From contig NZ_JAPJDO010000020.1 of the NCBI RefSeq assembly GCF_026242045.1, forward strand, positions 48,114-112,113: a stretch of DNA of 64,000 nt, in the 5' to 3' direction. This document shows, piece after piece, positions 17,577 through 26,356 of the stretch. The notes beneath the pieces were generated by a model. It was not told the DNA's origin. It saw only the letters and a list, made by a program, of their open reading frames with translations, and searched no databases. Each line of letters starts with the position of its first letter. Position 1 is the stretch's first letter. The translations under genes and the position numbers were made by a program. Source of the DNA: Mycobacterium pinniadriaticum (GTDB lineage: Bacteria > Actinomycetota > Actinomycetes > Mycobacteriales > Mycobacteriaceae).

Positions 17577-19706
17577 TCAGTCCTGCAGGAACCAGACGGC
17601 GCCCTGGTTCGTCGGCTCCAGCCGCCACCCGGGTTCGACGAGGAACGTGGTGTTCTCGGTCGTCACGATCGCCGGGCCGGCGATCACGCTGTCGGGGTGC
17701 AGGGCGCTCTGGGTGTACACGGGCGTTTCGATGGGGTCGTCGAAGCCGATGAAGTGCGCCGAGCGAGTGCCGGCCGGCTTCGGCGCGCTGCGCTGTCCAC
17801 CGTGCTCGAGGGTTTCGAAATTCACCACATCGCCGTCGACGAACGACGCGACCCGGACGGTGTTGCACCGAATCCCGGCCTCCGGTGCCGCCGACGCGGC
17901 GCCGAACCGGTGGCTGTAGACGTCGCCGAAGGTCTTGATGATCTCCAGCACGTCGCCCACACCGTTGATGCGGCGGATGTCCTGGAGGGCAACGGCCTGG
18001 GTCAGCAGCTGGTTGCCGTACCGCATGTCCAGCTCCAGGCGGTACTTGACGTCGTCGGCCGGGAATCCCTGCCGGATGAGGTCTTCGCGGCCCCGGGCCT
18101 CCAGTTCCTCGACGACGGAGTTGAACTCGTCGTAGCTGTCGTACAGGGTCCGGGTGGTGGCGTTGTACATCGTCACATGCACGCCACGCTCATGGAAGTG
18201 CAGCTGCTTCATGTTGCCCGCGCCGCATGCCGAGAAGACCGACGAGAACGGCGGCGCCAGTACCCGTTTGATGCCGGCGTGCCGGGCAATGCCGCAGGCG
18301 TGCAGCGGGCCGTTGCCGCCGTAGGCCAGCATGGTGAAGTCCTCGGGCAGGTAGCCGCGCACGCGCAGCTCCTTGCCGATGCCGATGGCCATCTGCTCGT
18401 CGACGCCGTCCTTGATCACCCGGGCCACGTCGATGGGGTCCATGTCCAGGTGATCGCACAGCTCTTCCTCGATGGCGAACAGCGAGCGCTTCGGGTTGAG
18501 CGTGATATAGCCGTTGGCGTAGTTGTCCGGGTCGAGGTAACCGAGCAGCAGGTCGGCGTCGGTGACGGTGGGGGCCAGACCACCGCGGTCGTAGCAGGCC
18601 GGCCCGGGATTCGAGCCGGCTGACTTCGGGCCGATCTTGACCGAGTTGTGGATGCGGTCGTATGTGGCGATCGAACCGCCGCCGGCGCCCAGGGTGTCCA
18701 GGTGCACCATCGGCACCGACACCAGCCAGCGATCGATGGTGGGCAGGAAGTCGTAGTGTTTGACCCCGCCCTCGGGGACCAGCCCGATGTCGAACGAGGT
18801 GCCGCCCATGTCCGTGGCGATGACGTGTCCGATGCCGGTCTCGTTGGAAAGGTGCTCGGCTGCACCGACTCCGGCGATCGGACCCGAGTGAATGGTCTGC
18901 AGCGCGTCGGTCGAGTTCATCTGCGCCATACCGCCGGAGTTGTGGATCACCAGCATCGGCTTGTCGTAACCGAAGTCGCGCAGGTTGTTCGACAGCTGCG
19001 AGAGCGCGTGGAACATGATCTCGTGCAGATAGCCGTCGATGATCGTCGAGGTCGCCCGCACGTACTCGCCCTTGCGGCCCGAGACCTGGTGGCCCAGCAG
19101 CACCGGGATGGCCCCGAGCTCGTGGGGCGGGAACTCGTCGAGGATGATCTCCTGGATCGCCAGCTCATGCTCGGGGTTCTCGGTGGCGTTGACCAGGGAC
19201 ACCACGATGGCTTCGGCGCCGGCGTCGACGAGTTCGCGCACCACCGCACGCACGTCCTCGGGATCCAGCCGGGCCACCACGGCACCAGCCGAATTGACCC
19301 GTTCCCTGACCGAGCGGATCATCGCCCGCGGCACCAGCGGTTCCGGACGTTCGGCGGCCGGAAGGTTCTGCTGCATCGCGTAATCCAGCCCCTCGCCGTA
19401 GCCGCGCCCCCGCGACAGCGGGATGGTGTCCTCGAAGCCGTGGGTGACGATGGCGGCCACCTTCGGTCCGTTGCGCTCGATGAGCGCGTTGGTGCCCAGG
19501 GTGGTCGCGTAGCGCACGGAGTCGACCTCCGAGAGCACCGTGGAACGGTCCAGCCCGGCTCGCTTGCAGGCCAAGTCGAGCGCGTCGTTGAAGCCGATCG
19601 CCAGATTGTGGTGGGTGGTCAGTGCCTTGGCGTCGACGTAGAGGTTGTCCCAGACGAAGAAGCAGTCGGTGAACGTGCCGCCGATGTCGACTGAAATGCG
19701 TTTCAT
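17577..19706 (-). CDS. acxA: Acetone carboxylase beta subunit (HyuA family)
   Basis: A 709-residue hydantoinase-A/oxoprolinase protein. The ASKHA-type phosphate-binding loop DIGGTFTDCF opens the protein, with DMGGTSFDIG near residue 300 and the TLGTNALIERNG segment near 70. Length fits Xanthobacter AcxA (about 717). In acetone carboxylase this subunit uses ATP to activate acetone and bicarbonate by phosphorylation, yielding AMP and phosphate. The adjacent alpha and gamma genes make the acetone carboxylase assignment firmer than a generic oxoprolinase. ATG 19706 is preceded by GAAGAG. Confidence 0.9.
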   Translation of the reverse strand: MKRISVDIGGTFTDCFFVWDNLYVDAKALTTHHNLAIGFNDALDLACKRAGLDRSTVLSEVDSVRYATTLGTNALIERNGPKVAAIVTHGFEDTIPLSRGRGYGEGLDYAMQQNLPAAERPEPLVPRAMIRSVRERVNSAGAVVARLDPEDVRAVVRELVDAGAEAIVVSLVNATENPEHELAIQEIILDEFPPHELGAIPVLLGHQVSGRKGEYVRATSTIIDGYLHEIMFHALSQLSNNLRDFGYDKPMLVIHNSGGMAQMNSTDALQTIHSGPIAGVGAAEHLSNETGIGHVIATDMGGTSFDIGLVPEGGVKHYDFLPTIDRWLVSVPMVHLDTLGAGGGSIATYDRIHNSVKIGPKSAGSNPGPACYDRGGLAPTVTDADLLLGYLDPDNYANGYITLNPKRSLFAIEEELCDHLDMDPIDVARVIKDGVDEQMAIGIGKELRVRGYLPEDFTMLAYGGNGPLHACGIARHAGIKRVLAPPFSSVFSACGAGNMKQLHFHERGVHVTMYNATTRTLYDSYDEFNSVVEELEARGREDLIRQGFPADDVKYRLELDMRYGNQLLTQAVALQDIRRINGVGDVLEIIKTFGDVYSHRFGAASAAPEAGIRCNTVRVASFVDGDVVNFETLEHGGQRSAPKPAGTRSAHFIGFDDPIETPVYTQSALHPDSVIAGPAIVTTENTTFLVEPGWRLEPTNQGAVWFLQD

Positions 19707-19736
19707 CTCTTCAGGTCTCCAGAGGTTCGGGGGTGA

Positions 19737-20165
19737 TCAGTGGACGTGGCCGATGGCCTTGAGCGCGGCGGTGTACTTCTGGGCGTCCTCGCCGGGGCCG
19801 TAGTTGTGCACCTGCTCGGCGTCTAGGCCGCGCTCCTCCCACTGTTTGCGCAGCGCGGCGATGTCGATGACCATGTCGATGCTGGGCGGATGGCCCGGGG
19901 GCAGGTATTCGCACTCGATCTGGGTGCCGCAGCCCGGGCAGTAGTACTCCAGGATCCGGCAGTAGGTCGGGTCGGGGCTGAACGTGTACTCGTAGCGATC
20001 GGGATCCAGGATCGGCTGGTGGATCTCGCGCGGATCGCGGTCGTAGACCAGCGTGCCCGGCTTGTAGTTGCCGTGTGCCGAGCCCATGTCCTGGGCGCAC
20101 ACCCGGCACACCCAGCGCTCGGTGTCGAGATCGATGACGAGATATTCGGTCATGGGGACCCGCAT
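19737..20165 (-). CDS. acxC: Acetone carboxylase gamma subunit
   Basis: A 142-residue protein with two Cys pairs (CRVC near residue 20, CPGC near 75) likely to bind zinc, plus the GTLVYDRDPREIHQPILDP segment typical of acetone carboxylase gamma. The known Xanthobacter subunit is about 168 residues, so this one is slightly short. ATG 20165 follows AAGGAGG at a 6-base spacing, the strongest ribosome binding site in the operon; an in-frame ATG lies four codons later. It precedes the beta gene by about 30 bases. Confidence 0.88.
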   Translation of the reverse strand: MRVPMTEYLVIDLDTERWVCRVCAQDMGSAHGNYKPGTLVYDRDPREIHQPILDPDRYEYTFSPDPTYCRILEYYCPGCGTQIECEYLPPGHPPSIDMVIDIAALRKQWEERGLDAEQVHNYGPGEDAQKYTAALKAIGHVH

Positions 20166-20209
20166 CGGAGTCCTCCTTTCGTGCAGGGGATTCGGTGATG
20201 TGTTGACGG

Positions 20210-22123
20210 TCAGATGTTGTCGGTGAGCATCAGGTCGCCGGCCCGGGTGACCTGGAACGACCAGCCCGGCATGACCCGGGCGGTGAAGAAGGGTCCCTCG
20301 ACGATCGCCGGCCCCTCGCCGCGGTGACCGGGGCGCAGCTCGTCGAGGACGTGCACGGGCACCTCGTCGACGGCGTCGGCCGCCGAGCGGACCGTGCGCC
20401 GGCCCGCCGCGGGGGCGGCATCGGCCTCGACCGCACTGTTGTCGGCTAGGTCGGGATGCGACAGGGTCGCAGCGACGGTCAGCCGCAGGGATACCACGCT
20501 GCCTGGGTAGTCGACCTCGTCGCCCGGACGGTAGGGCAGATGGGAAGTCGTTGCCTCGTCGAGGCTTTCGACCAGCAACTGCCACGACTGATGGCAACCG
20601 TCAAGTGAATAGCCTTCCTGGAACATGTCCCGCTCGGCGCGAGCCAGCAGCGCGTCGTGTGTCATGAGGGCCGAGCCGGTGGTGGACTCGGGGACGATCA
20701 CCTCATAGGTTTTGCCGATGTCGGAGAACGAGATGCCGAAGGCCGAGAAGACCGCAGCTGTCCGGGGAATCAGCACTCGAGTGATGCCGGCCAGCCGCGC
20801 CGCGCCGGTCGCGCTCATCGGACCGGCACCGCCGAAGGCCAGCAGCGTGGTGTCCTCGGTGACCAAGGGGGCGAACGCGGCCGACAGCGCCTGGAAATAC
20901 GCCTGCTCCATCCGGATCAGCGCCTCTTCGAGCGAGATGCCCAACGGTTCGGCAATGGTCTCGGTGATCACCGTGCGGGACCGGCTCGGATCGAGGGTGA
21001 ACGTCCCGTCGAGGTAGGTGTCGGGGTCCAGGATTCCCAACAGCAGGTTGACGTCGGTGATGGTGGCCTGCTTGCCGCCGAAACCGAAGCATGCGGGTCC
21101 CGGCGCGGCACCCACCGACTGCGGACCCACGGTGATCGACCCGTCGACGATCTGGATCACCGACGAGCCCCCCACACCCTCGGATCTGACGTCGCTCATC
21201 GGGTAGGAGATGCGCACACCTTCGATGCCGCCCCGGTCGGCGACGGCCACCGTGCCGTCCCGCACCACGCCGACATCGGTGGTGGTCCCGCCGATGTCCA
21301 TCATCAGCGCGTGGGCCAGCCCATAGACCTTCGCCAGCGCCGCGGTGCCTTCCAGCCCGCCGCGGGGACCCGACGAATACGTCTTGAGCGCGATCGATTT
21401 CGCCACCCGTGACGAGGCCCCGTCGTTGCGGTAGACCAGCAGCGGGTTGACCACTTTGTAGGCCTGCAGCCGCCGCTCGGCGCTGTAGAGAAACCGCTCC
21501 ATGGTCGGGTGCAGGAACGCGTTGACCACGCACGACCACACCCGTCTGGCGTCGTCTCGGTCTCCGGCCAGCTCCCAGCTGTAGATGAAGGGCACCGAGC
21601 CGAGCAGGTGGCGCGGGAATTTTCGAAGCAGTACGTGGCGCAGCCGGTGCTCCTCCTGCGGGCTGGATCCGGCGACGACAACCCGCGCTGCGCCCAGGGT
21701 GGTCAGCCGGTTGATCTGCTGCACCGCGTCGAACTCGAAGGTCTCGTCGTCGGAGACGGGGTCGATGGACAGGAAGCGATCAGCCACCAGGCCGGTGAAG
21801 AGCTTCTGTTCGGCGGCGGCCCGCGTCATATCGCCGTCCAGACCCGCCAGTGTCGTGAGGATGCCGATCATCGGCCCGCGTCGTTGGACTAGAGCATTGG
21901 TGCCCTGGGTGGTGGAGTAACGGATGTGCTCGGTGGCGTGTAGTAGCCGGGTTATGTCCGCTTCGCCGTAGACCGCCTCGGACGCCTTCTCGATGCCGGT
22001 GAACAGGCACTCCGATAGGTCGTGTGGTGTGGTCAGTGTCTTGGTGAAGGTGAACCCGCTGCCATCCCAGACGCAGATGTCGGTGAGAGTTCCACCGTTG
22101 TCGATGTTGATGAGGGTTTGCAT
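20210..22123 (-). CDS. Second HyuA-type hydantoinase/oxoprolinase protein
   Basis: A 637-residue protein of the HyuA family but distinct from acxA and about 70 residues shorter. It starts MQTLINIDNGGTLTD, has QGTNALVQRRGP, and a DIGGTTTDVG phosphate loop near residue 275. It is the first gene of the acetone operon. The first loop carries NGG in place of the usual IGG, which may alter activity. Possible roles are an alternative ATP-dependent activating subunit or an activase for the carboxylase; neither can be decided here. ATG 22123 has GGAACGGC upstream. The open frame to 22591 runs into the divergent regulator and is not coding. Confidence 0.8.
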   Translation of the reverse strand: MQTLINIDNGGTLTDICVWDGSGFTFTKTLTTPHDLSECLFTGIEKASEAVYGEADITRLLHATEHIRYSTTQGTNALVQRRGPMIGILTTLAGLDGDMTRAAAEQKLFTGLVADRFLSIDPVSDDETFEFDAVQQINRLTTLGAARVVVAGSSPQEEHRLRHVLLRKFPRHLLGSVPFIYSWELAGDRDDARRVWSCVVNAFLHPTMERFLYSAERRLQAYKVVNPLLVYRNDGASSRVAKSIALKTYSSGPRGGLEGTAALAKVYGLAHALMMDIGGTTTDVGVVRDGTVAVADRGGIEGVRISYPMSDVRSEGVGGSSVIQIVDGSITVGPQSVGAAPGPACFGFGGKQATITDVNLLLGILDPDTYLDGTFTLDPSRSRTVITETIAEPLGISLEEALIRMEQAYFQALSAAFAPLVTEDTTLLAFGGAGPMSATGAARLAGITRVLIPRTAAVFSAFGISFSDIGKTYEVIVPESTTGSALMTHDALLARAERDMFQEGYSLDGCHQSWQLLVESLDEATTSHLPYRPGDEVDYPGSVVSLRLTVAATLSHPDLADNSAVEADAAPAAGRRTVRSAADAVDEVPVHVLDELRPGHRGEGPAIVEGPFFTARVMPGWSFQVTRAGDLMLTDNI

Positions 22124-22208
22124 GCCGTTCCGTTTCTGTCCCGGAGGTGGTGTGTGCGCTGTGCCACACCGCTCCAAACAGAGTGGCCCGGGTCTCAGGA
22201 GCGCCGAA

Positions 22209-22225
22209 TGTCCCAAGATGGGACA
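22209..22225. promoter_or_regulatory. Operator-like palindrome upstream of acetone operon
   Basis: TGTCCCAAGATGGGACA has 7-base perfect arms around AGA. It lies between the divergent operon start (22123) and the activator start (22296), where an enhancer-type activator site is expected. A near-identical copy lies at 24160. Binding by the adjacent AcxR-like protein is inferred. Confidence 0.7.
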
Positions 22226-22295
22226 CATCGCGGCTTGGTTGTGATCTGGATCTCGTCCACTATGTAATTGCAGGTGTACGAGTCGAGGAGCGCCG

Positions 22296-24143
22296 ATGCC
22301 CAACAGCGATACCCGGTTGCTCAGGGTCGCGGCGGCCCGCGCCGACTTCCTGGAGCACGGCCCGTCGGGGGCTGCCGGTGTATCCGACGTGGTGGCCGCG
22401 TCCTGGGAGCGCAGCCAGGCGGCGGGGGTCGACGTGGCCCGCCCGAGTACCGCGTTCACCGGTGAGATCGACCGCGAATCGTTACTGGTTCGCTGTGCGC
22501 GCCCGGTATTGCAGCAGTTGGAGATCGACACCGCCGATATGCCGCTGGTCATCGCGCTGACCGACAACAAGGCGAGGGTGGTGCAACGCATCGATTCTTC
22601 GACCGCGGTGGCGCGCCTGCTCGACCGGGTGCAATTCGCTCCCGGCTTCGACTACTCGGAGTCGGCCATGGGCACCAACGGCGTCGGGACGGTGTTCGAG
22701 GCCGGCCAACCGGTCAGCGTGGTCGGCCCGGAGCACTTCACCGAGAACCTGCAGATGTTCGCCTGCACAGGCGCGCCGGTGATCGACCCGATAACAGGGC
22801 GGGTGGAGGGTGTGCTGGACATCTCCTCGCTGGCCCAGGCCTGGAGTCCGATCATGCATGCCTTGGTCAAGAGCGCCGCCAAGGACATCAGCCGCAACCT
22901 GCTGCTGGACCGCAGCCAGGCGCAACAGGCCATATTCGACACTTTCCTGCGGGTGGTCGCCCGGTCGACCCGCCAGGCGGTGTTCGCCTTCGGTGATGCG
23001 GTCTTCATGGCGAACCCGGTGGCCCAGCAGCTGTTCGACGCCGACGAGCAGCGGATGCTGCGTGAGCACGCGACGTTCCTCATGGCGCGTCGGGACCAGG
23101 CCAGCGACACGCTGGCTCTGCCGGACGGCCACCGCCTCGTGCACATCCGGGGCACCCGGATCGTCACCGGATCACAGGTCGCAGGCATGGTGGTGATCGC
23201 CGACTTGGTGACCTCGACGCGGGCGGGCTCCCCGGGCGACATCGACGAACGGGTACTGCCGCGGATCGGGGTGGCCACCCAGCAGACGTCGCAGATCGTC
23301 GACGGTCTGTTCCGGTCTCAGTCGCTGGCTGGCGCGCGGTCGTCGACGTGGCTGCGCGCGTGTGGCGAGTTGCGCGCCGCACTGGAAGCACAGCGGCCGG
23401 CACTCGTGGTGGGGGAGGGTGGCGTCGGCAAGTTCACGGCGGTCGCCGAGCTCTTTCACTCCGTGTATCCCGGCGCACGCAGCATCTCCGTCGATGCCAC
23501 CCAGCTCGGTGTGGAGGGTCCGCCTTCGGACATCAGTTCGCTGCTGGGCAACCCGGGCGAGCCGACCCTGCACATCGTGCGCAACATCGATCAGGCGAGC
23601 ACCGATGGTGTCGATCGGCTCGAGGCCTATCTGTGCGCGATCGAGGAGCTGGACGGCCCGGTATGGGCGGTGGCGACGCTCGCGGAATCCGCCCCGCTCG
23701 CCGACCTGCCGGTCAATGAGCTGCTAGACCATTTCACGGTGGCGATCACGGTGCCGCCGCTGCGGTGCCGCACCGACGACCTGCCCGCTATCACCGCCAC
23801 CCTGCTGAAGGGAATCGCTCCCGACCGTAAGGTGCGGATCAGCCCGGAGGCCCAGCGGCTCATCAACCGGTATTCCTGGCCGCGCAATATCTCCCAGTTG
23901 CGGGAAGCTCTAGTCCACGCGCTGCGGCGCCGCCCCGTGGGCGAGATCCAGGACGCCGATCTGCCCGGCTATTGCCAGACGGTTTCGCGGCATTCGCTGA
24001 CTCCCATCGAGGCCGCCGAGCGTGACGCCATCGTGGCGGCGCTTCGGGAAGCGGGCGGCAATCGGGTTTCGGCCGCGGCGCATCTGGGGATGTCGCGCTC
24101 GAGTCTGTACCGCAAGCTCAAGACCTACGGGATCACCGCATGA
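22296..24143 (+). CDS. acxR: AcoR/AcxR-type GAF-AAA-Fis transcriptional activator
   Basis: A 615-residue regulator. A GAF-type sensor domain (about residues 60-215) has the AcoR-like YSESAMGTNGVGTVF and FTENLQMFACTGAPVIDP segments. A degenerate AAA+ domain (about 340-540) has Walker A-like GEGGVGKF. A C-terminal Fis helix-turn-helix (about 575-615; GGNRVSAAAHLGMSRSSLYR) completes it. The GAFTGA loop that contacts sigma54 is not visible, consistent with actinobacteria lacking sigma54. It is divergent from the acetone operon and is very likely its activator, responding to acetone or an alcohol. ATG 22296 gives MPNSDTRLLRV. The symbol is by analogy. Confidence 0.88.
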   Translation: MPNSDTRLLRVAAARADFLEHGPSGAAGVSDVVAASWERSQAAGVDVARPSTAFTGEIDRESLLVRCARPVLQQLEIDTADMPLVIALTDNKARVVQRIDSSTAVARLLDRVQFAPGFDYSESAMGTNGVGTVFEAGQPVSVVGPEHFTENLQMFACTGAPVIDPITGRVEGVLDISSLAQAWSPIMHALVKSAAKDISRNLLLDRSQAQQAIFDTFLRVVARSTRQAVFAFGDAVFMANPVAQQLFDADEQRMLREHATFLMARRDQASDTLALPDGHRLVHIRGTRIVTGSQVAGMVVIADLVTSTRAGSPGDIDERVLPRIGVATQQTSQIVDGLFRSQSLAGARSSTWLRACGELRAALEAQRPALVVGEGGVGKFTAVAELFHSVYPGARSISVDATQLGVEGPPSDISSLLGNPGEPTLHIVRNIDQASTDGVDRLEAYLCAIEELDGPVWAVATLAESAPLADLPVNELLDHFTVAITVPPLRCRTDDLPAITATLLKGIAPDRKVRISPEAQRLINRYSWPRNISQLREALVHALRRRPVGEIQDADLPGYCQTVSRHSLTPIEAAERDAIVAALREAGGNRVSAAAHLGMSRSSLYRKLKTYGITA

Positions 24144-24159
24144 TCCGGTGCCCGGGAAG

Positions 24160-24176
24160 TGTCCCAACTTGGGACA
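24160..24176. promoter_or_regulatory. Second copy of the acetone-locus palindrome
   Basis: TGTCCCAACTTGGGACA, extended to 9-base perfect arms at 24159-24177, lies 16 bases after the activator stop. It matches the 22209 copy at 15 of 17 positions. It sits immediately upstream of a thiolase-like fragment, so it may be the relic promoter site of a lost operon member. Confidence 0.65.
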
Positions 24177-24181
24177 CGCCG

Positions 24182-24325
24182 CGGCCGGCGGACACCGCCT
24201 ACCAGATCCGTGAGGATCTCGGTGTGGATTTCTGTTCGACGGTGTCCGAACGTAATCCGATCGTCGCTGCGCCGCTGAGGCACACCGACTGCTCCTTGGT
24301 CAGCGACGGCGCAGCACCGTGCTGA
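24182..24325 (+). pseudogene. Thiolase-like gene fragment
   Basis: A short plus-strand frame ending at 24325 reads ERNPIVAAPLRHTDCSLVSDGAA before stopping. The segment TDCSLVSDGAA resembles the conserved SDGAAA motif of thiolase-family enzymes, but nothing after it continues the fold, and no catalytic Cys or His domain is present. A thiolase would cleave acetoacetyl-CoA to acetyl-CoA, the step after the CoA-transferase here. I read it as a remnant left by deletion; the match is short. The rest of 24144-24355 holds only the palindrome. Confidence 0.45.
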
Positions 24326-24355
24326 GCGGGTGAGCGCGGCGGGGCCGGCGGCAGA

Positions 24356-26356
24356 TCAACCGACCAGCTGAGGAGCGAACTCGCCGGCCTGGTCCCATGC
24401 CCGACGCTCAGCGGCGAACGCCTCGGCCTGCTGAGCCCGGAATTCGGTTATCCCGTGCGCGTTGTGGGCCAGGAACTGATGGTAGCCGGGCATCGAGAAC
24501 GTGCCGTCGGTAATCTCGACGTCGCCCCGCCCGGCGGCCATGTCGGCGCGCAGGTCCAGCAGCTCCTCGGCGCTGACCGGATAGAAGCCGATCCGGTCGA
24601 AGTAGCGCAGCAGCCAGGGGGTCCCCGGCTCGAAGGAGCGAGAGTCGTGCGGGTGGCGGTGGTTCCACACCTGTGTCGTGCGCCCGACGAACTGGTAGCC
24701 GCCCGGTCCCTCCATGCCGTAGATGCACAGGTAGGCGCCACCGATTCCAACGGCGTTCTCCGGTGTCCAGGTGCGTGCCGGGTTGTACTTGGTGGTGACC
24801 AGCCGGTGCCGGGGATCCAGGGGAGTGGCGACCGGTGCACCGAGGTAGACATCACCGAGGCCCAGCACCAGGTATTGGGCGGCGAAGACGATGTCATGCA
24901 CCTGCTCAACAGCCGCCAAACCGTTGATACGCCGGATGAATTCGATATTCCACGGGCACCACGGGGCATCGGCGCGCACTCCGTGGATATAGCGCTGGAT
25001 GGCCTCGTGGGTGGCGGGGTCGTCCCAGGACAGCGGCAGGCGTACGGTCCGGCTGGGCACGACGAGTTGGTCGGTGGTCGGCAACGACTCCTCGGTACGG
25101 GCCAGCAGGTCCACCAACTCCGCTGCGCTCACGACGGCGGGATCGAACTGCACCTGCAGCGATCGCACGCCGGGAGTCAGCTCGGTGATACCGGGAACCG
25201 CACTGGCCGAGAGGGATTCGTAGAGCACATGAACCCGCGCGCGCATTGCCAGGTCCAACACCATCGGCCCGTACTCGACGAGCATGCCGCCGTCGCCGTC
25301 GCGCCGAACCGTGACGTCGGTGCCCTCGGTGCCGACGAATCGGGTCAACACGCCGTCGTCGGCGTCGCTGGAGTTCGAGATCACCAGCGGCATCGCGGCC
25401 CGGCGGTCGGCGCCGATACTGCCCAGTGCCGGCGCACGGTCGGCGCGCACCGGCACGAACCGCACGGTGTCGCCGGGTGCCATCTGCCCGAGTTTCCAGC
25501 GATCACCCCGTACCACGGTGACCGGACACACGAAACCGCCCAGGCTGGGCCCGTCGGGGCCGAGCAGGATGGGTGTGTCACCGGTGAAGTCCAAAGTGCC
25601 GACGCAATAAGCGTTGTCGTGGATGTTCGACGGGTGCAGTCCGGCCTCACCGCCGTCGGTGCGGGCCCATTGGGGCTTGGGGCCGAGCAGGCGCACACCG
25701 GTGCGGTCGGAATTGAAGTGCACGGTGTAGTCGGTCGCGACCAGTGTCGCGATGTCGTCGCGGGTGAAGAATTCCGGTGCGCCGTGCGGGCCTTCGGTGA
25801 CGGCGAGCTGCCAACGATGGCCGATGGCCGGCTGTTCGTCGATGGCGGCGCGCGCCGGCCGGGCCGACGTCGGGCCGGGATCGTCGCCCAGCACCAGCAG
25901 GTCGCCCGCCCGCAGTGGGCGTCCGTCATGGCCGCCGAAGCAGCCGAGGGTGAACGTGGCAGAGCTGCCCAGGTATTCAGGTTCGCACAGGCCGCCGGCT
26001 ACCAGTACATAGCAGCGCATGCCCGGACCGGGGACCATGCCGACGTCCAACACGCCGCCGGCGGGTACGGTGATGGATTGCCATTGTGGCACCGCGGCGC
26101 CGTCGAGGGTCACCGGCGCGGCCGCGCCGGCGACACAGACCCGCCCACCGTCGGGAAATCGCAGTGCCGGACCGGCTTTCGTGCATTCCAGGCCGGCGGC
26201 GCCCTCGGGATTGCCGAGTACCCGGTTGCCGATCCGGAAGGACAGGTCGTCCATCGGTCCGGAAGGGGGCACGCCGACATGCCAGTAGCCGACGCGGCCG
26301 GGCCAGTCCTGAACGGTGGTCAGCATTCCCGGCCGCGCCACCTCGAGGGTTCTCAT
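24356..26356 (-). CDS. Urea/guanidine carboxylase-type carboxyltransferase (KipA-KipI fusion, no biotin domains)
   Basis: A 666-residue protein. An AHS2/KipA-like domain (about residues 1-310) starts with RPGMLTTVQDWPGRVGYWHVG. An AHS1/KipI-like domain (about 345-555) has LRLPLSWDD-type strands and the GPGGYQFVGRTTQVW segment. A C-terminal helical tail typical of urea carboxylase follows. Full urea/guanidine carboxylases (about 1200 residues) also carry an N-terminal biotin carboxylase and a C-terminal biotin carrier; both are absent here. Its context with two DUF1989 genes (ATGA overlap with the upstream one) points to guanidine or urea nitrogen use, but the enzyme needs partners from elsewhere. 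A 5-oxoprolinase-type function (PxpBC) is an alternative. Confidence 0.8.
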   Translation of the reverse strand: MRTLEVARPGMLTTVQDWPGRVGYWHVGVPPSGPMDDLSFRIGNRVLGNPEGAAGLECTKAGPALRFPDGGRVCVAGAAAPVTLDGAAVPQWQSITVPAGGVLDVGMVPGPGMRCYVLVAGGLCEPEYLGSSATFTLGCFGGHDGRPLRAGDLLVLGDDPGPTSARPARAAIDEQPAIGHRWQLAVTEGPHGAPEFFTRDDIATLVATDYTVHFNSDRTGVRLLGPKPQWARTDGGEAGLHPSNIHDNAYCVGTLDFTGDTPILLGPDGPSLGGFVCPVTVVRGDRWKLGQMAPGDTVRFVPVRADRAPALGSIGADRRAAMPLVISNSSDADDGVLTRFVGTEGTDVTVRRDGDGGMLVEYGPMVLDLAMRARVHVLYESLSASAVPGITELTPGVRSLQVQFDPAVVSAAELVDLLARTEESLPTTDQLVVPSRTVRLPLSWDDPATHEAIQRYIHGVRADAPWCPWNIEFIRRINGLAAVEQVHDIVFAAQYLVLGLGDVYLGAPVATPLDPRHRLVTTKYNPARTWTPENAVGIGGAYLCIYGMEGPGGYQFVGRTTQVWNHRHPHDSRSFEPGTPWLLRYFDRIGFYPVSAEELLDLRADMAAGRGDVEITDGTFSMPGYHQFLAHNAHGITEFRAQQAEAFAAERRAWDQAGEFAPQLVG

